Assembly: GCA_003500135.1 (NCBI GenBank)
Contig: DNTA01000138.1
Coordinates: 1-9,857, forward strand
Direction: 5' to 3'
Source of the DNA: Cytophagales bacterium
Lineage (GTDB): Bacteria; Bacteroidota; Bacteroidia; Cytophagales; Cyclobacteriaceae
DNA length: 9,857 bases
The position numbers and the translations under genes were made by a program. Below the pieces are notes generated by a model. It was not told the origin of the DNA and did no database searches. It saw only the letters and a list, made by a program, of their open reading frames with translations. Shown one piece after another: positions 1 through 6,745 of the stretch (the first letter of the stretch is position 1; the number at the start of each line of letters is the position of its first letter).

Positions 1-724
1 GTTTTTGGGTCGGCGTCGTGTTGGGTAGCCAAAGCGCCATTACCTTTTATTTCCCCCATAAGCATACCGGTTTCCGGGTCTGTAAGCGCAGGATTCTGCT
101 GTGGTGTGCCGAACCCGGATAGAACCCTGGTGGCTGCCTTCACATCTTGTTCAGTAAAGTTGGTGTAGTCTTCGGGACTTGTTTGAGGTCCTTTGCCAAT
201 CGCATAAAGTTCAAGAAATTCACGACCGAAGTTTTCCTGTGGCCTGTTTTTGGTATTCAATTGTTCATCGAGGTGCACAAGCATGGCATTATCGTAGCAT
301 TTTATAATGCTTAACTCCTTGAAATTGCCAAGTGCATAATATCAAAAAAGTTTAATTTGATTATAAATAGGTTTTCCATTTCCAATTCTCGACTGGATAG
401 TTGTAAAATGGATATAGTAAAACCATGCCATACGGTCAATAATGTTATTACCGCTATTTCGCATGACACCCAACCACCAACTCAAAGTACTTCCCATAAA
501 GTTACTATCGGCAGTCGAGGTGAAAATATCATTTCCGGTTTCTTATCAATGGGAATACCTGGATCATGACTCGGCTGCAACAGGTGTTGCAATGCCTGCG
601 CTATACTGAGTTGGGCAAAACTATCTACATCCTGGCTAGTGGGCCCAAAGGCAAGCCTGCGCAGCAGGTGGTTAGCACGTTCTTTTCAAAGTGCTGTATT
701 TACTATCGGGTTCATAGAAGCCAT
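1..724 (-). pseudogene. Broken DUF1800-family gene, N-terminal part, running off the left edge
   Basis: Reading the minus strand across two frames gives a recognisable DUF1800 protein. It has an N-terminal HLLRRLAFGPTSQDVDSF, a middle RMAWFYYIHFTT...KLF(stop)YYALGNFKEL, then ENFGREFLELYAIGKG and FTEQDVKAATRVLSGF, which match the family pattern NFARELLELFTLG...YTE.DV..AARALTGW. ATG codons at 722-724 or 713-715 could start it. Three lesions are visible. An in-frame TGA lies at 686-688. A one-base loss sits near 541-546, where the reading passes from PGIPIDK to ETGNDIF. A second TGA at 342-344 stands where relatives often have Arg, so a CGA to TGA change is plausible. From 341 to the left edge the frame is open. 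DUF1800 proteins are usually exported, often sit beside DUF1501 genes, and have no settled function. Assembly error is possible, but three lesions in about 400 bases favour a decaying gene. Confidence 0.82.
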
Positions 725-894
725 ATTTTACCAATTTATTGAATTTCAGCATTAAAGTTGTGGATTTAATATTTTGGGTGTAGTTGAAAAAATAGCTATT
801 TCTTGCTTCTGACAATATTCTTTTCAAGAATTAATCAATTAGAAAGGTATAAGGCGCAAATGCTTTTAACAAGATTGGAAAAGTTCCCGAAAAC

Positions 895-952
895 TTTGAA
901 AAAAACAATAATTAACATTAACTTAATATGTTAATATAGCGTTAACATTAAT
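895..952 (+). promoter_or_regulatory. Candidate promoter with repeated TTAACATTAA boxes
   Basis: The decamer TTAACATTAA occurs at 912-921 and 942-951, exactly 30 bases apart. ATTAACAT (911-918) and ATGTTAAT (928-935) form an inverted repeat with a 9-base centre. A TTTG at 895-898 followed 20 bases later by TAACTTAA (919-926) is a partial match to the Bacteroidota promoter pattern (6 of 8 at the -7 box), and that -7 box lies between the two inverted arms. The helical spacing and the position just before the small gene at 967 suggest a regulator-binding site. The sequence is AT-rich, so chance remains possible. Confidence 0.4.
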
Positions 953-966
953 GGAGGGGAGAAGAT

Positions 967-1104
967 ATGAAGACGACTTACGAAAAATTACACAAATACG
1001 GTATTAATGACATAGTATTCGGAAGGAGTAAAAAGAAATTTTTTATACTTTATTGGATACTTTTGATATTTCTTATAGCGATTATATTACTTATAGAATT
1101 ATAA
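967..1104 (+). CDS. Small single-span membrane protein, 45 residues, unknown function
   Basis: The reading frame runs from ATG 967 to TAA 1102-1104. Residues 1-25 are polar and end in the basic patch GRSKKK. Residues 26-43 are almost purely Ile, Leu and Phe with one Trp and one Tyr, so a single membrane helix with the N-terminus in the cytoplasm is expected. The purine-rich GGAGGGGAGAAG at 953-964 is an unusually strong Shine-Dalgarno-like sequence for this group and supports the start. The gene lies tail to tail with the isomerase gene ending at 1160, and a run of nine T at 1153-1161 follows without a clear hairpin. I do not recognise a family. A membrane-active peptide or a small regulator of a membrane protein would fit, but neither can be shown. 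Confidence 0.6.
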   Translation: MKTTYEKLHKYGINDIVFGRSKKKFFILYWILLIFLIAIILLIEL

Positions 1105-1159
1105 TTTGCCACCATATATTTCACAATAGTAAAGCTGTTCTTGCGAGGGTAGTTTTTTT

Positions 1160-1963
1160 TTATATCCATTTTTGATACCATTTTAATTTTTTATCGATAC
1201 TATACTTTTCATCGGACCAACCGTGTTCCATGCCAATGATCAGTTCAGGTTTTTCTGAGATAATTTGATGAATAAATTGGTCTATTGGTAGTTTTCCCGT
1301 TCCGGGCTCATATCTGCCCGGATAATCAGCCAATTGTACGTAGCCTATTTTTTCGATATACTTATTGAAGGCTTTTAACAGGTTTTCGCTTGCTGCCGCA
1401 ATATGAAAGGTGTCGAAAAGTATTTTAACATTTTCCCGGGCAATCAAATCACAAAATGCGGATGCCTCATATATCGTTTGTATTAACATATCCGGATGTC
1501 TCTCCGGTGCGTGAGGCTCAATAAGTAGTATTACATCTCTGTTAATTTCATCGATCCACTGGCGAATAGTTTCAGCAGCCTTTGAAAACTGTTCTTCTAT
1601 TGGTGTTCCTTTTATTCTCTTACCGGGAACTATGGTCATATATTTCGAATCAAAAAGCGATGCCAGCTTAATTGAGTTATTCATTTCTTCAATGAACCGG
1701 TCTTTTTTATCCGGATTCTCATCATTAATACCTCCTTCATCCCAAAAAATATGGTGGGGCACAAATGTGCCTAAGGAAATACCATGGGCTTTCAATGCTT
1801 TTAAAAGAGTATTTTTCTCTTCCTTTGTTCTCCACCTCAACCAGTTGTCCTCGATCCATCGGAAGCCGTTCCGTGATATTTCATAAATCTCTTCATCCAA
1901 TGATTGTTTACCTTGGGCAAATTGCCCGGGATGTGGTGCAAAATTTGGTTTATTGACTGACAA
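1160..1963 (-). CDS. Hydroxypyruvate-isomerase-like TIM-barrel sugar isomerase/epimerase
   Basis: This 267-residue protein is full length for the AP-endonuclease-2-type TIM-barrel family and closest in pattern to hydroxypyruvate isomerase (Hyi). It begins KPNFAPHPGQF and NGFRWIEDN, as Hyi proteins do. Expected metal and substrate residues are present: Glu149 (LLIEPH), Asp184 and His187 (LFDTFH), Gln210 (VQLADYPGR) and Glu246 (GMEHG). The phosphate-side motif reads EPGTGKL, where relatives usually have EPGTGEI. There is no signal peptide, so it acts in the cytoplasm, probably on an aldo/keto sugar or hydroxypyruvate using a divalent metal. It is the last gene of a minus-strand cluster, 13 bases after the cytochrome gene. 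The fold is certain, but the exact substrate is not; other sugar-phosphate isomerases or epimerases of this superfamily are possible. Confidence 0.8.
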   Translation of the reverse strand: MSVNKPNFAPHPGQFAQGKQSLDEEIYEISRNGFRWIEDNWLRWRTKEEKNTLLKALKAHGISLGTFVPHHIFWDEGGINDENPDKKDRFIEEMNNSIKLASLFDSKYMTIVPGKRIKGTPIEEQFSKAAETIRQWIDEINRDVILLIEPHAPERHPDMLIQTIYEASAFCDLIARENVKILFDTFHIAAASENLLKAFNKYIEKIGYVQLADYPGRYEPGTGKLPIDQFIHQIISEKPELIIGMEHGWSDEKYSIDKKLKWYQKWI

Positions 1964-1976
1964 AATAAAGTGTAGC

Positions 1977-2459
1977 TTATTTACCAGATGCCCTTACTTT
2001 TGCCACCTCTTCTATTGTAATGGCCGATGCATCGTTTCCAAAATTACTGCGCACATAGGTTAAAATCGTAGCAACCTCTTCATCGGTGAGATAACCCATT
2101 GCCGGCATGGCATTGTTATAAGTTTCACCATTTACTTCAATAGGTCCTTCAAGACCAAATATGATTGATTCGATTATTCGGGTTTTGTCTCCTTCTACCC
2201 AGTCGGAATTTGCCAATGGCGGATACATACCCGGTACCCCATCACCTTTCGTCTGATGGCAACTCCTACAATGTTGATTGTATAGTATTTCTGCCTGACT
2301 CACTTCTTTGACATCTTTTTGGGCCTCTTTATGTAGTGCAATTTTTTCACTGTCGCTTGCGCTTTTCTTGCCAGATTCGCAGGACATGAAAATTATGAAT
2401 AGCATTAACAAAGCGGTAGAAAAATTTTCTTCATGCATATTTATTGATTTTTTAAACAT
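1977..2459 (-). CDS. c-type cytochrome, probable lipoprotein
   Basis: This 160-residue protein has one haem attachment motif, CRSCH (Cys64, Cys67, His68), followed by GDGVPGMYPPLA. The NNAMPAMGYLTDEEVATILTYVR segment offers Met118 as the sixth haem ligand, as in class I cytochromes with an MPAF-type loop. A hydrophobic N-terminus (residues 13-25) ends in FMSC with Cys27, a probable lipobox, so the protein is likely membrane-anchored and faces the periplasm. The linker at 28-55 is charged and low in complexity. Its ATG lies inside the last codons of the cyclase gene (8-base overlap, ATGTTTAA), which suggests coupled translation. An alternative start at Met8 is possible. In this phylum such small cytochromes often accompany sugar or alcohol dehydrogenases as electron acceptors; that role is inference here. 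Confidence 0.88.
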   Translation of the reverse strand: MFKKSINMHEENFSTALLMLFIIFMSCESGKKSASDSEKIALHKEAQKDVKEVSQAEILYNQHCRSCHQTKGDGVPGMYPPLANSDWVEGDKTRIIESIIFGLEGPIEVNGETYNNAMPAMGYLTDEEVATILTYVRSNFGNDASAITIEEVAKVRASGK

Positions 2460-3570
2460 TTTCTACTGATTTTCTCGATATACTGAACAGGCAAACCTCG
2501 TTCTTCTTGCCTTCAATTTTTACCCATCCCAACTTATCAACGATGTATTGCTTCTCCAATAATTTTATGACCAGGGCATGCTCCGTAGCAAGAAGCCCGG
2601 AGCTGTATTGGTTGCACAAGTGTTGTACACGGGAGGCTGTATTTATGGTGACGCCATGATAGGCTATCTCGCTTTTTATCGATCCTACTTCCGCAACGGT
2701 AACGACACCTGCATTGATACCTGCTTTAAAAACTGGAACAATATCAAAAACAGATTTGAAATGACCTTTGTTTTTTGAAATTTCATCGTCAATGTCAAAA
2801 AAAGTTTTCACGGCATTTAAACGATTGCTTGGTGTGTCGGGCCATGTCAATACCACTTCGTCGCCCACGTATTGATAAATTTCCGCCTGAGACCGGGCCA
2901 CTACTTTATTCATTTCCCTGAAGCTGTGTTGCAAAAATCGACTGTATTCAATATGGCCAAGTTTTTCGGCGATTGCGGTGGAAGATTTGAGATCTAGAAA
3001 CATAAATATCCTTTCTTCAACTTTAGGGTTGAAGTATTTTCCGATAAAAATCTTCCAAAGTTTCCCTGGCCCAAACATGCGGTCAATTTGTTGCATAAAG
3101 TTGATGCCAATGGTAACCATGATGATCATAATGGCAATAGGTAGAACAATCAGGTGATGGTTCCCTTTCTGACTTAAAAAACCAAGGTCATCAATTGGGG
3201 CAATATCAAGAGCCATTAACAGAGAAGCCACGATCCAAAAAACCAATATAAGGCCAAGTAAATAGAGCCCCGATTTAAATAAAAGGACCTGGGCAAAAGT
3301 AACTTTATGCAATATTTTCCAGCGATCTAAAAAATGATTGATCAAAAAGAATATTGTGCCAAAGAAGATACTGAACAAAAAACCCTCGAGATATTGATAA
3401 TTAGAAACAACGTAGCGGGCAATGTCATCCTCAAGGAAAACGTCTTCAAGATCAAAAAACTGCAAAACCCATTTTATACCACTCACCAGAAACCAGTTAG
3501 TGATAGTGGTAAATGCCATCCAAACGAAAACGTAGTAGGCCCAGGTTTTTATTAGGGATAACGACTTCAT
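2452..3570 (-). CDS. Membrane-anchored class III adenylate/guanylate cyclase
   Basis: This 372-residue protein has about four membrane helices (roughly 10-35, 59-80, 93-122 and 138-159) and a cytoplasmic class III cyclase domain (about 185-365). The two metal-binding aspartates are Asp193 (MFLDLKSST) and Asp237 (YVGDEVV). Asn310 and Arg314 (GVTINTASR) match the transition-state pair. The positions that select adenine in classical enzymes differ: Gln233 stands where Lys is usual, three before the GD, and Ala303 where Asp is usual. It probably makes a cyclic nucleotide from ATP or GTP, but the base cannot be read from sequence. It heads the minus-strand cluster with the cytochrome and isomerase genes, and a promoter candidate lies 18 bases upstream. 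The membrane part has no sensor domain I can name. ATG 3568-3570 is followed at once by the first membrane helix, which supports the start. Confidence 0.88.
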   Translation of the reverse strand: MKSLSLIKTWAYYVFVWMAFTTITNWFLVSGIKWVLQFFDLEDVFLEDDIARYVVSNYQYLEGFLFSIFFGTIFFLINHFLDRWKILHKVTFAQVLLFKSGLYLLGLILVFWIVASLLMALDIAPIDDLGFLSQKGNHHLIVLPIAIMIIMVTIGINFMQQIDRMFGPGKLWKIFIGKYFNPKVEERIFMFLDLKSSTAIAEKLGHIEYSRFLQHSFREMNKVVARSQAEIYQYVGDEVVLTWPDTPSNRLNAVKTFFDIDDEISKNKGHFKSVFDIVPVFKAGINAGVVTVAEVGSIKSEIAYHGVTINTASRVQHLCNQYSSGLLATEHALVIKLLEKQYIVDKLGWVKIEGKKNEVCLFSISRKSVENV

Positions 3571-3587
3571 AAATGTTGCTTGAGCGT

Positions 3588-3624
3588 CAAAAATACAGTG
3601 GGGGCTTTAGAATTAAAACAAAAA
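3588..3624 (-). promoter_or_regulatory. Bacteroidota-type promoter for the cyclase cluster
   Basis: On the minus strand TATTTTTG (3595-3588) is a perfect match to the TAnnTTTG -7 box. TTTTTG (3624-3619) lies 23 bases upstream as the -33 box, at the long end of the usual spacing. Transcription would begin near 3582, giving a leader of about 12 bases before the ATG at 3570. It probably drives the cyclase, cytochrome and isomerase genes together. Confidence 0.55.
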
Positions 3625-3685
3625 CCTTAAACATGTGGTGAATGGATTACTTATATTTAAACAATGTAATTTTTATAGCCAACTA

Positions 3686-3716
3686 TTGCCTTTTCAATTC
3701 TTCTAATATTACTTTG
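3686..3716 (+). promoter_or_regulatory. Candidate promoter of the sigma factor gene
   Basis: TTG at 3686-3688 and TTACTTTG at 3709-3716 (7 of 8 matches to the full pattern when free positions are counted) are separated by 20 bases. The expected transcription start falls at about 3721-3723, on top of the GTG start codon at 3722, so the mRNA could be leaderless. The site faces away from the cyclase promoter in the 151-base divergent gap. Confidence 0.4.
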
Positions 3717-3721
3717 TTATT

Positions 3722-4339
3722 GTGAACCAATACGACGCCATAGTTTTATATCGACCACTGCTGCATTCAATAGCGCTCAAAATTGTGGGCTCAATCCAGG
3801 ATGCAGAAGATATTGTGCAGGACACCTTTGAAAAATGGCTGTCTATAGATTCCGATTCAATCAATAATACTAAAGCATATCTCATCCGTTCGGTAAGTAA
3901 CAATGCCATCCAGTTTCTCAATTCATGGAAACAAAAACTATCCGAACAGAGTGATCCATGTGATGAGGTGTGGTTGGAAGATGAACAACAGCGCCACCAG
4001 ATTTTTCATTTCGATGTGGAAAGCCAGTTGCAGCAGGCATGGGCAGTTTTGCATAAAAAATTAGAACCTGTCGAAAAGTCTGTTTTTGTGATGAGAACAG
4101 CATTTAACCTAGAATATGAAGAACTTCAGCACCTATATGACAAAAAGGTGGACCACATAAGGAAGATTTTTTCTAGGGCGCTTCAGAAAATAAAAAGTGA
4201 AACGGATAAGATACATTTCGATCATTCCATATCTGAGGCGCCCAGGGTTTTCATAGAAGCATGCCGTACCGGGAAAATCTCAGAAATTGTGGCTGAACTT
4301 AAAAAGGATATTTCGGCAAAATTCCCCTCCAAAAAATAA
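3722..4339 (+). CDS. ECF sigma factor, ECF41/SigJ-like with shortened C-terminus
   Basis: This 205-residue protein has sigma region 2 (about 5-70, with DAEDIVQDTFEKWL and NTKAYLIRSVSNNAIQFLN) and region 4 (about 103-158, with LEPVEKSVFVMRTAFNLEYEEL and a helix-turn-helix). The region-4 wording resembles the SigJ/ECF41 group. The linker VWLEDE at 83-88 stands where that group has WLPEP. Residues 172-194 (APRVFIEACRTGKISEIVAEL) look like the first helix of the SnoaL-like domain that ECF41 factors carry, but the protein ends about 100 residues early. No anti-sigma gene is adjacent. The start must be GTG 3722 or very near it, since an in-frame stop lies at 3704-3706 and no ATG falls before region 2. 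It would direct RNA polymerase to a small set of promoters; the targets are unknown, and the desaturase 66 bases downstream is one candidate. Confidence 0.85.
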   Translation: MNQYDAIVLYRPLLHSIALKIVGSIQDAEDIVQDTFEKWLSIDSDSINNTKAYLIRSVSNNAIQFLNSWKQKLSEQSDPCDEVWLEDEQQRHQIFHFDVESQLQQAWAVLHKKLEPVEKSVFVMRTAFNLEYEELQHLYDKKVDHIRKIFSRALQKIKSETDKIHFDHSISEAPRVFIEACRTGKISEIVAELKKDISAKFPSKK

Positions 4340-4347
4340 TTGCTTTT

Positions 4348-4365
4348 TGTCACAAAAATGTGATA
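4348..4365. promoter_or_regulatory. Short inverted repeat TCACA-AAAA-TGTGA
   Basis: TCACA (4350-4354) and TGTGA (4359-4363) flank AAAA, and an outer G-T wobble and T-A pair extend the arms. It sits in the 66-base gap between the sigma factor and desaturase genes. It could be an operator or a weak hairpin. The arms are in the opposite order to a CRP site, and the downstream run of T needed for a terminator is missing. Confidence 0.25.
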
Positions 4366-4405
4366 GCCTGATCTACATAGAAAAGATCAACTGAAATCAC
4401 TGTAT

Positions 4406-5191
4406 ATGGAAGTTATTATTTTGTTTTTTGTGGCGCATTGGTATTTGTCATTATTCTTTCAAACATTCTTTCTGCATCGTTATGCTTCTCACGGAGCCTT
4501 CACGATGTCAAAAACCACTGAAAAAATATTTTTCGTACTTACCTGGATATTTCAAGGATCAAACTATCTCAGCCCCTACGGCTATGGTGTAATGCATCGA
4601 ATGCACCACGCCTTTGCCGATACACCAGATGATCCTCACAGTCCGAAATACGAAGAGAGTATTTTTAAAATGATGTGGAAGACCAAAAGTATCTATTCGG
4701 ATATTGCTAACGAGAAGCTTGTCCCGGAAAAGCGATTTACCGAAGGGGTTCCACGTTGGGATGCATTCGATAAATTTGCAAGGTCATGGCCGTCAAGAAT
4801 ATTCTGGGGCGCCGTGTATGCCTTTATTTATTACCAGTTTGCCCCGGTTTGGTGGATCTGGCTGCTTTTACCGGTTCAATGGATGTTTTCACCCATTCAT
4901 GGAGCCATTATTAATTGGTTTGCTCACAAGTATGGGTATAGGAATTTCAAGGTTGGTGATACATCGAGAAACTTCCTTCCATTCGATTTTTTGATGATGG
5001 GCGAAAGCTATCATAATAATCATCATAAATATGGCTCACGAGCTAATTTTGGTGGCGTACGATGGCATGAAATTGATCCTACTTATCAGGTCATCAGGCT
5101 ATTAAACAAGCTAGGCGTCATCAAGATCAAAAAAGATTTTCAAATAAAAATGAATAAAGCGGCCAGGTCAGGCAAAAAAATAGCAGCTTAG
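4406..5191 (+). CDS. Membrane fatty acyl desaturase (delta-9 type)
   Basis: This 261-residue protein is an acyl-CoA/acyl-lipid desaturase of the di-iron membrane family. The three histidine boxes are HRYASH (24-29), HRMHH (64-68) and HNNHH (203-207). Further ligand-type residues are His165 (SPIHG), Asn170 and His174 (NWFAHKYGY). The ADTPDDPHSP segment after box two is typical of the delta-9 group. Hydrophobic stretches at about 2-22, 39-60, 131-147 and 149-168 give the expected hairpin membrane topology. The enzyme would insert a double bond into fatty acyl chains using oxygen and an external electron donor, adjusting membrane fluidity. The C-terminus is Lys-rich. The ATG at 4406 starts directly in the first helix and leaves little room for an alternative. 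It stands alone between the sigma factor gene and a terminator. Chain length and position of desaturation cannot be read. Confidence 0.92.
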   Translation: MEVIILFFVAHWYLSLFFQTFFLHRYASHGAFTMSKTTEKIFFVLTWIFQGSNYLSPYGYGVMHRMHHAFADTPDDPHSPKYEESIFKMMWKTKSIYSDIANEKLVPEKRFTEGVPRWDAFDKFARSWPSRIFWGAVYAFIYYQFAPVWWIWLLLPVQWMFSPIHGAIINWFAHKYGYRNFKVGDTSRNFLPFDFLMMGESYHNNHHKYGSRANFGGVRWHEIDPTYQVIRLLNKLGVIKIKKDFQIKMNKAARSGKKIAA

Positions 5192-5201
5192 TGCATATTT
5201 A

Positions 5202-5234
5202 AAGAATGCACCATTATCGGTGCACTTCTTTTTT
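5202..5234 (+). terminator. Rho-independent terminator after the desaturase gene
   Basis: AAGAATGCACC (5202-5212) pairs with GGTGCA-C-TTCTT (5219-5230) across an ATTATC loop, with one bulged C at 5225. Four more T follow at 5231-5234, making a run TTCTTTTTT. It begins 11 bases after the desaturase stop and separates that gene from the kinase operon. Confidence 0.85.
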
Positions 5235-5252
5235 ATCCCTCGATACATCGCT

Positions 5253-5260
5253 TATATTTG
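5253..5260 (+). promoter_or_regulatory. Perfect -7 box before the kinase operon
   Basis: TATATTTG matches TAnnTTTG exactly and lies just after the upstream terminator, where a new promoter is needed. No clear TTG is present about 20 bases upstream, where the sequence is T-rich. The box overlaps the TTG codon at 5258, so if it is used, translation must start downstream, for example at ATG 5306. Confidence 0.5.
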
Positions 5261-6727
5261 CTGAAAAAAGATTTGGACGAAAAGCATACCAGGCAAATAC
5301 GCACAATGTTTCTGAAATGGTGTGGCAGCGAGCCGGAGCAAATGGAGCGCATGCCCGTTTCAGGATCATCAAGAATATATTTCAGATTATCCACCTTAGA
5401 AAAATCCGCCGTAGCGGTTTACAATGATGATATAAGGGAAAATGAAGCTTTCATTTCTTACGGCCGTCATTTTAAAGAAAAGCGACTCCCGGTACCTGAA
5501 ATTTATGGGGTAAGTGACGATAAAGCCACTTACTTACAAGAGGACCTGGGCGATCATACCTTATTTTCTTTCATCAAAGACAATGCTGAAAAAGGCGATT
5601 ATCCGCCGGAAGCTGTACTTTATTATCAGCGTGTTTTAGAATGGCTGCCCCAATTTCAGATCAATGGCCATCAGGGCCTGGATTATTCAAAGGCGTATCC
5701 ACGACAGGCTTTTGATGAGCAGTCGATGCGTTGGGACCTCAATTACTTTAAATATTATTTTTTAAAACTCGCCAATATTTCTTTTGATGAGCAAGAGCTG
5801 GAAAATGACTATGATACTTTCGTAAAGTTCTTGCTTAATGCGCCTTCTGATTATTTCCTATATCGTGATTTTCAAAGCCGGAATATCATGATTAAAGAAG
5901 GCCAGCCTTATTTCATCGATTTCCAGGGTGGCAGAAGAGGCGCTTTGCAATATGATCTGGCTTCACTTTTGTATGACGCTAAAGCTAAAATCCCAAACGA
6001 CATAAGAAAGATGTTGTTTGATCATTATCTGAACAATTTAAAAGCTATGAAGCATGTGGATGACGACCTGTTCATCCAGTACTATCACGGTTTTGTTTTG
6101 ATACGCATTATGCAAGCCATGGGCGCCTATGGATTCAGGGGTTTTTATGAAAGAAAAACCCATTTTTTACAAAGTATACCTCCGGCTTTGAACAACCTTA
6201 GGTTTTTGTTGGGTGAAATGGACATTCCTATTAAGATACCTCATCTAAATTCTGTTTTAAATGATTTGGTTGATGCCCCCGCACTAAAAAAGTATGTGCG
6301 TGGGTTTTACAATAAAAACCCTTTGAATATTGAGCTTATGAGTTTCTCGTATCTCAAAGGATTGCCGGGAGACAAGCATGGAAATGGAGGTGGTTTTCTG
6401 TTTGACTGCCGATGTATTCACAACCCGGGGAGATATGAAAGATATAAACATCTCAATGGTCGCGATAATGAAGTTAAGGAATTTCTTAAACAGGATGGTG
6501 AGGCGGATGAGTTTCTTAAACATGCCTACTTAATGGTAGAACAAGCTGTGGAAAAGTATCTTGATCGCAATTTTGAGCATTTATTTATCGGATTTGGTTG
6601 TACCGGAGGTCAACATAGGTCGGTTTATTGTACTGAAGAAATGAAAAACCATTTAAAAGAAAAATATGGTGACCAGGTACAGATATATTTAAAGCACAGA
6701 GAACAGGAAATTGAAGAAAAAATTTAA
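5258..6727 (+). CDS. AmgK-like amino-sugar kinase fused to a RapZ C-terminal domain
   Basis: Two domains are joined. Residues about 15-325 are an aminoglycoside-phosphotransferase-fold kinase. It shows SGSSRIYFRL (ATP loop), LQEDLGDHTL, the catalytic loop YRDFQSRN (Asp204, Asn209) and IDFQGGRRGALQYDLASLL (Asp221), close to AmgK, which phosphorylates MurNAc and GlcNAc at C1. Residues about 357-486 are the RapZ C-terminal domain, with MSFSYLKGLP, FDCRCIHNP and GFGCTGGQHRSVY (445-457). The RapZ N-terminal NTPase is absent. In E. coli this C-terminal domain binds glucosamine-6-phosphate and the sRNA GlmZ. The next gene, 18 bases on, is MurU-like, which supports cell-wall sugar recycling. The longest frame starts at TTG 5258, inside a -7 box, so ATG 5306 (residue 17) or a nearby codon may be the real start. 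The catalytic loop has Tyr where HRD/HGD is common. Kinase substrate and RapZ-domain ligand are inferences. Confidence 0.88.
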   Translation: MLKKDLDEKHTRQIRTMFLKWCGSEPEQMERMPVSGSSRIYFRLSTLEKSAVAVYNDDIRENEAFISYGRHFKEKRLPVPEIYGVSDDKATYLQEDLGDHTLFSFIKDNAEKGDYPPEAVLYYQRVLEWLPQFQINGHQGLDYSKAYPRQAFDEQSMRWDLNYFKYYFLKLANISFDEQELENDYDTFVKFLLNAPSDYFLYRDFQSRNIMIKEGQPYFIDFQGGRRGALQYDLASLLYDAKAKIPNDIRKMLFDHYLNNLKAMKHVDDDLFIQYYHGFVLIRIMQAMGAYGFRGFYERKTHFLQSIPPALNNLRFLLGEMDIPIKIPHLNSVLNDLVDAPALKKYVRGFYNKNPLNIELMSFSYLKGLPGDKHGNGGGFLFDCRCIHNPGRYERYKHLNGRDNEVKEFLKQDGEADEFLKHAYLMVEQAVEKYLDRNFEHLFIGFGCTGGQHRSVYCTEEMKNHLKEKYGDQVQIYLKHREQEIEEKI

Positions 6728-6745
6728 TAAGAAGCTTCTTTTGCA

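Noticed and set aside
357..569. Open frame of 70 residues on the plus strand
   Set aside because: It lies opposite the recognisable DUF1800 remnant on the minus strand, has no family-like sequence and no ribosome or promoter support.
1105..1161. T-run at 1153-1161 as a terminator for the small gene
   Set aside because: No stem of adequate length precedes the run, so I could not support a rho-independent terminator.
4350..4363. TCACA-AAAA-TGTGA as a CRP/FNR-type site linked to the nearby cyclase
   Set aside because: The half-sites are in the reverse order and spacing of a CRP site, so a cyclic-nucleotide link cannot be claimed.
6729..6740. Perfect 12-base palindrome AAGAAGCTTCTT between the kinase and murU genes
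   Set aside because: It has no loop and cannot form a useful hairpin, and it lies in an 18-base gap within an apparent operon; probably chance.
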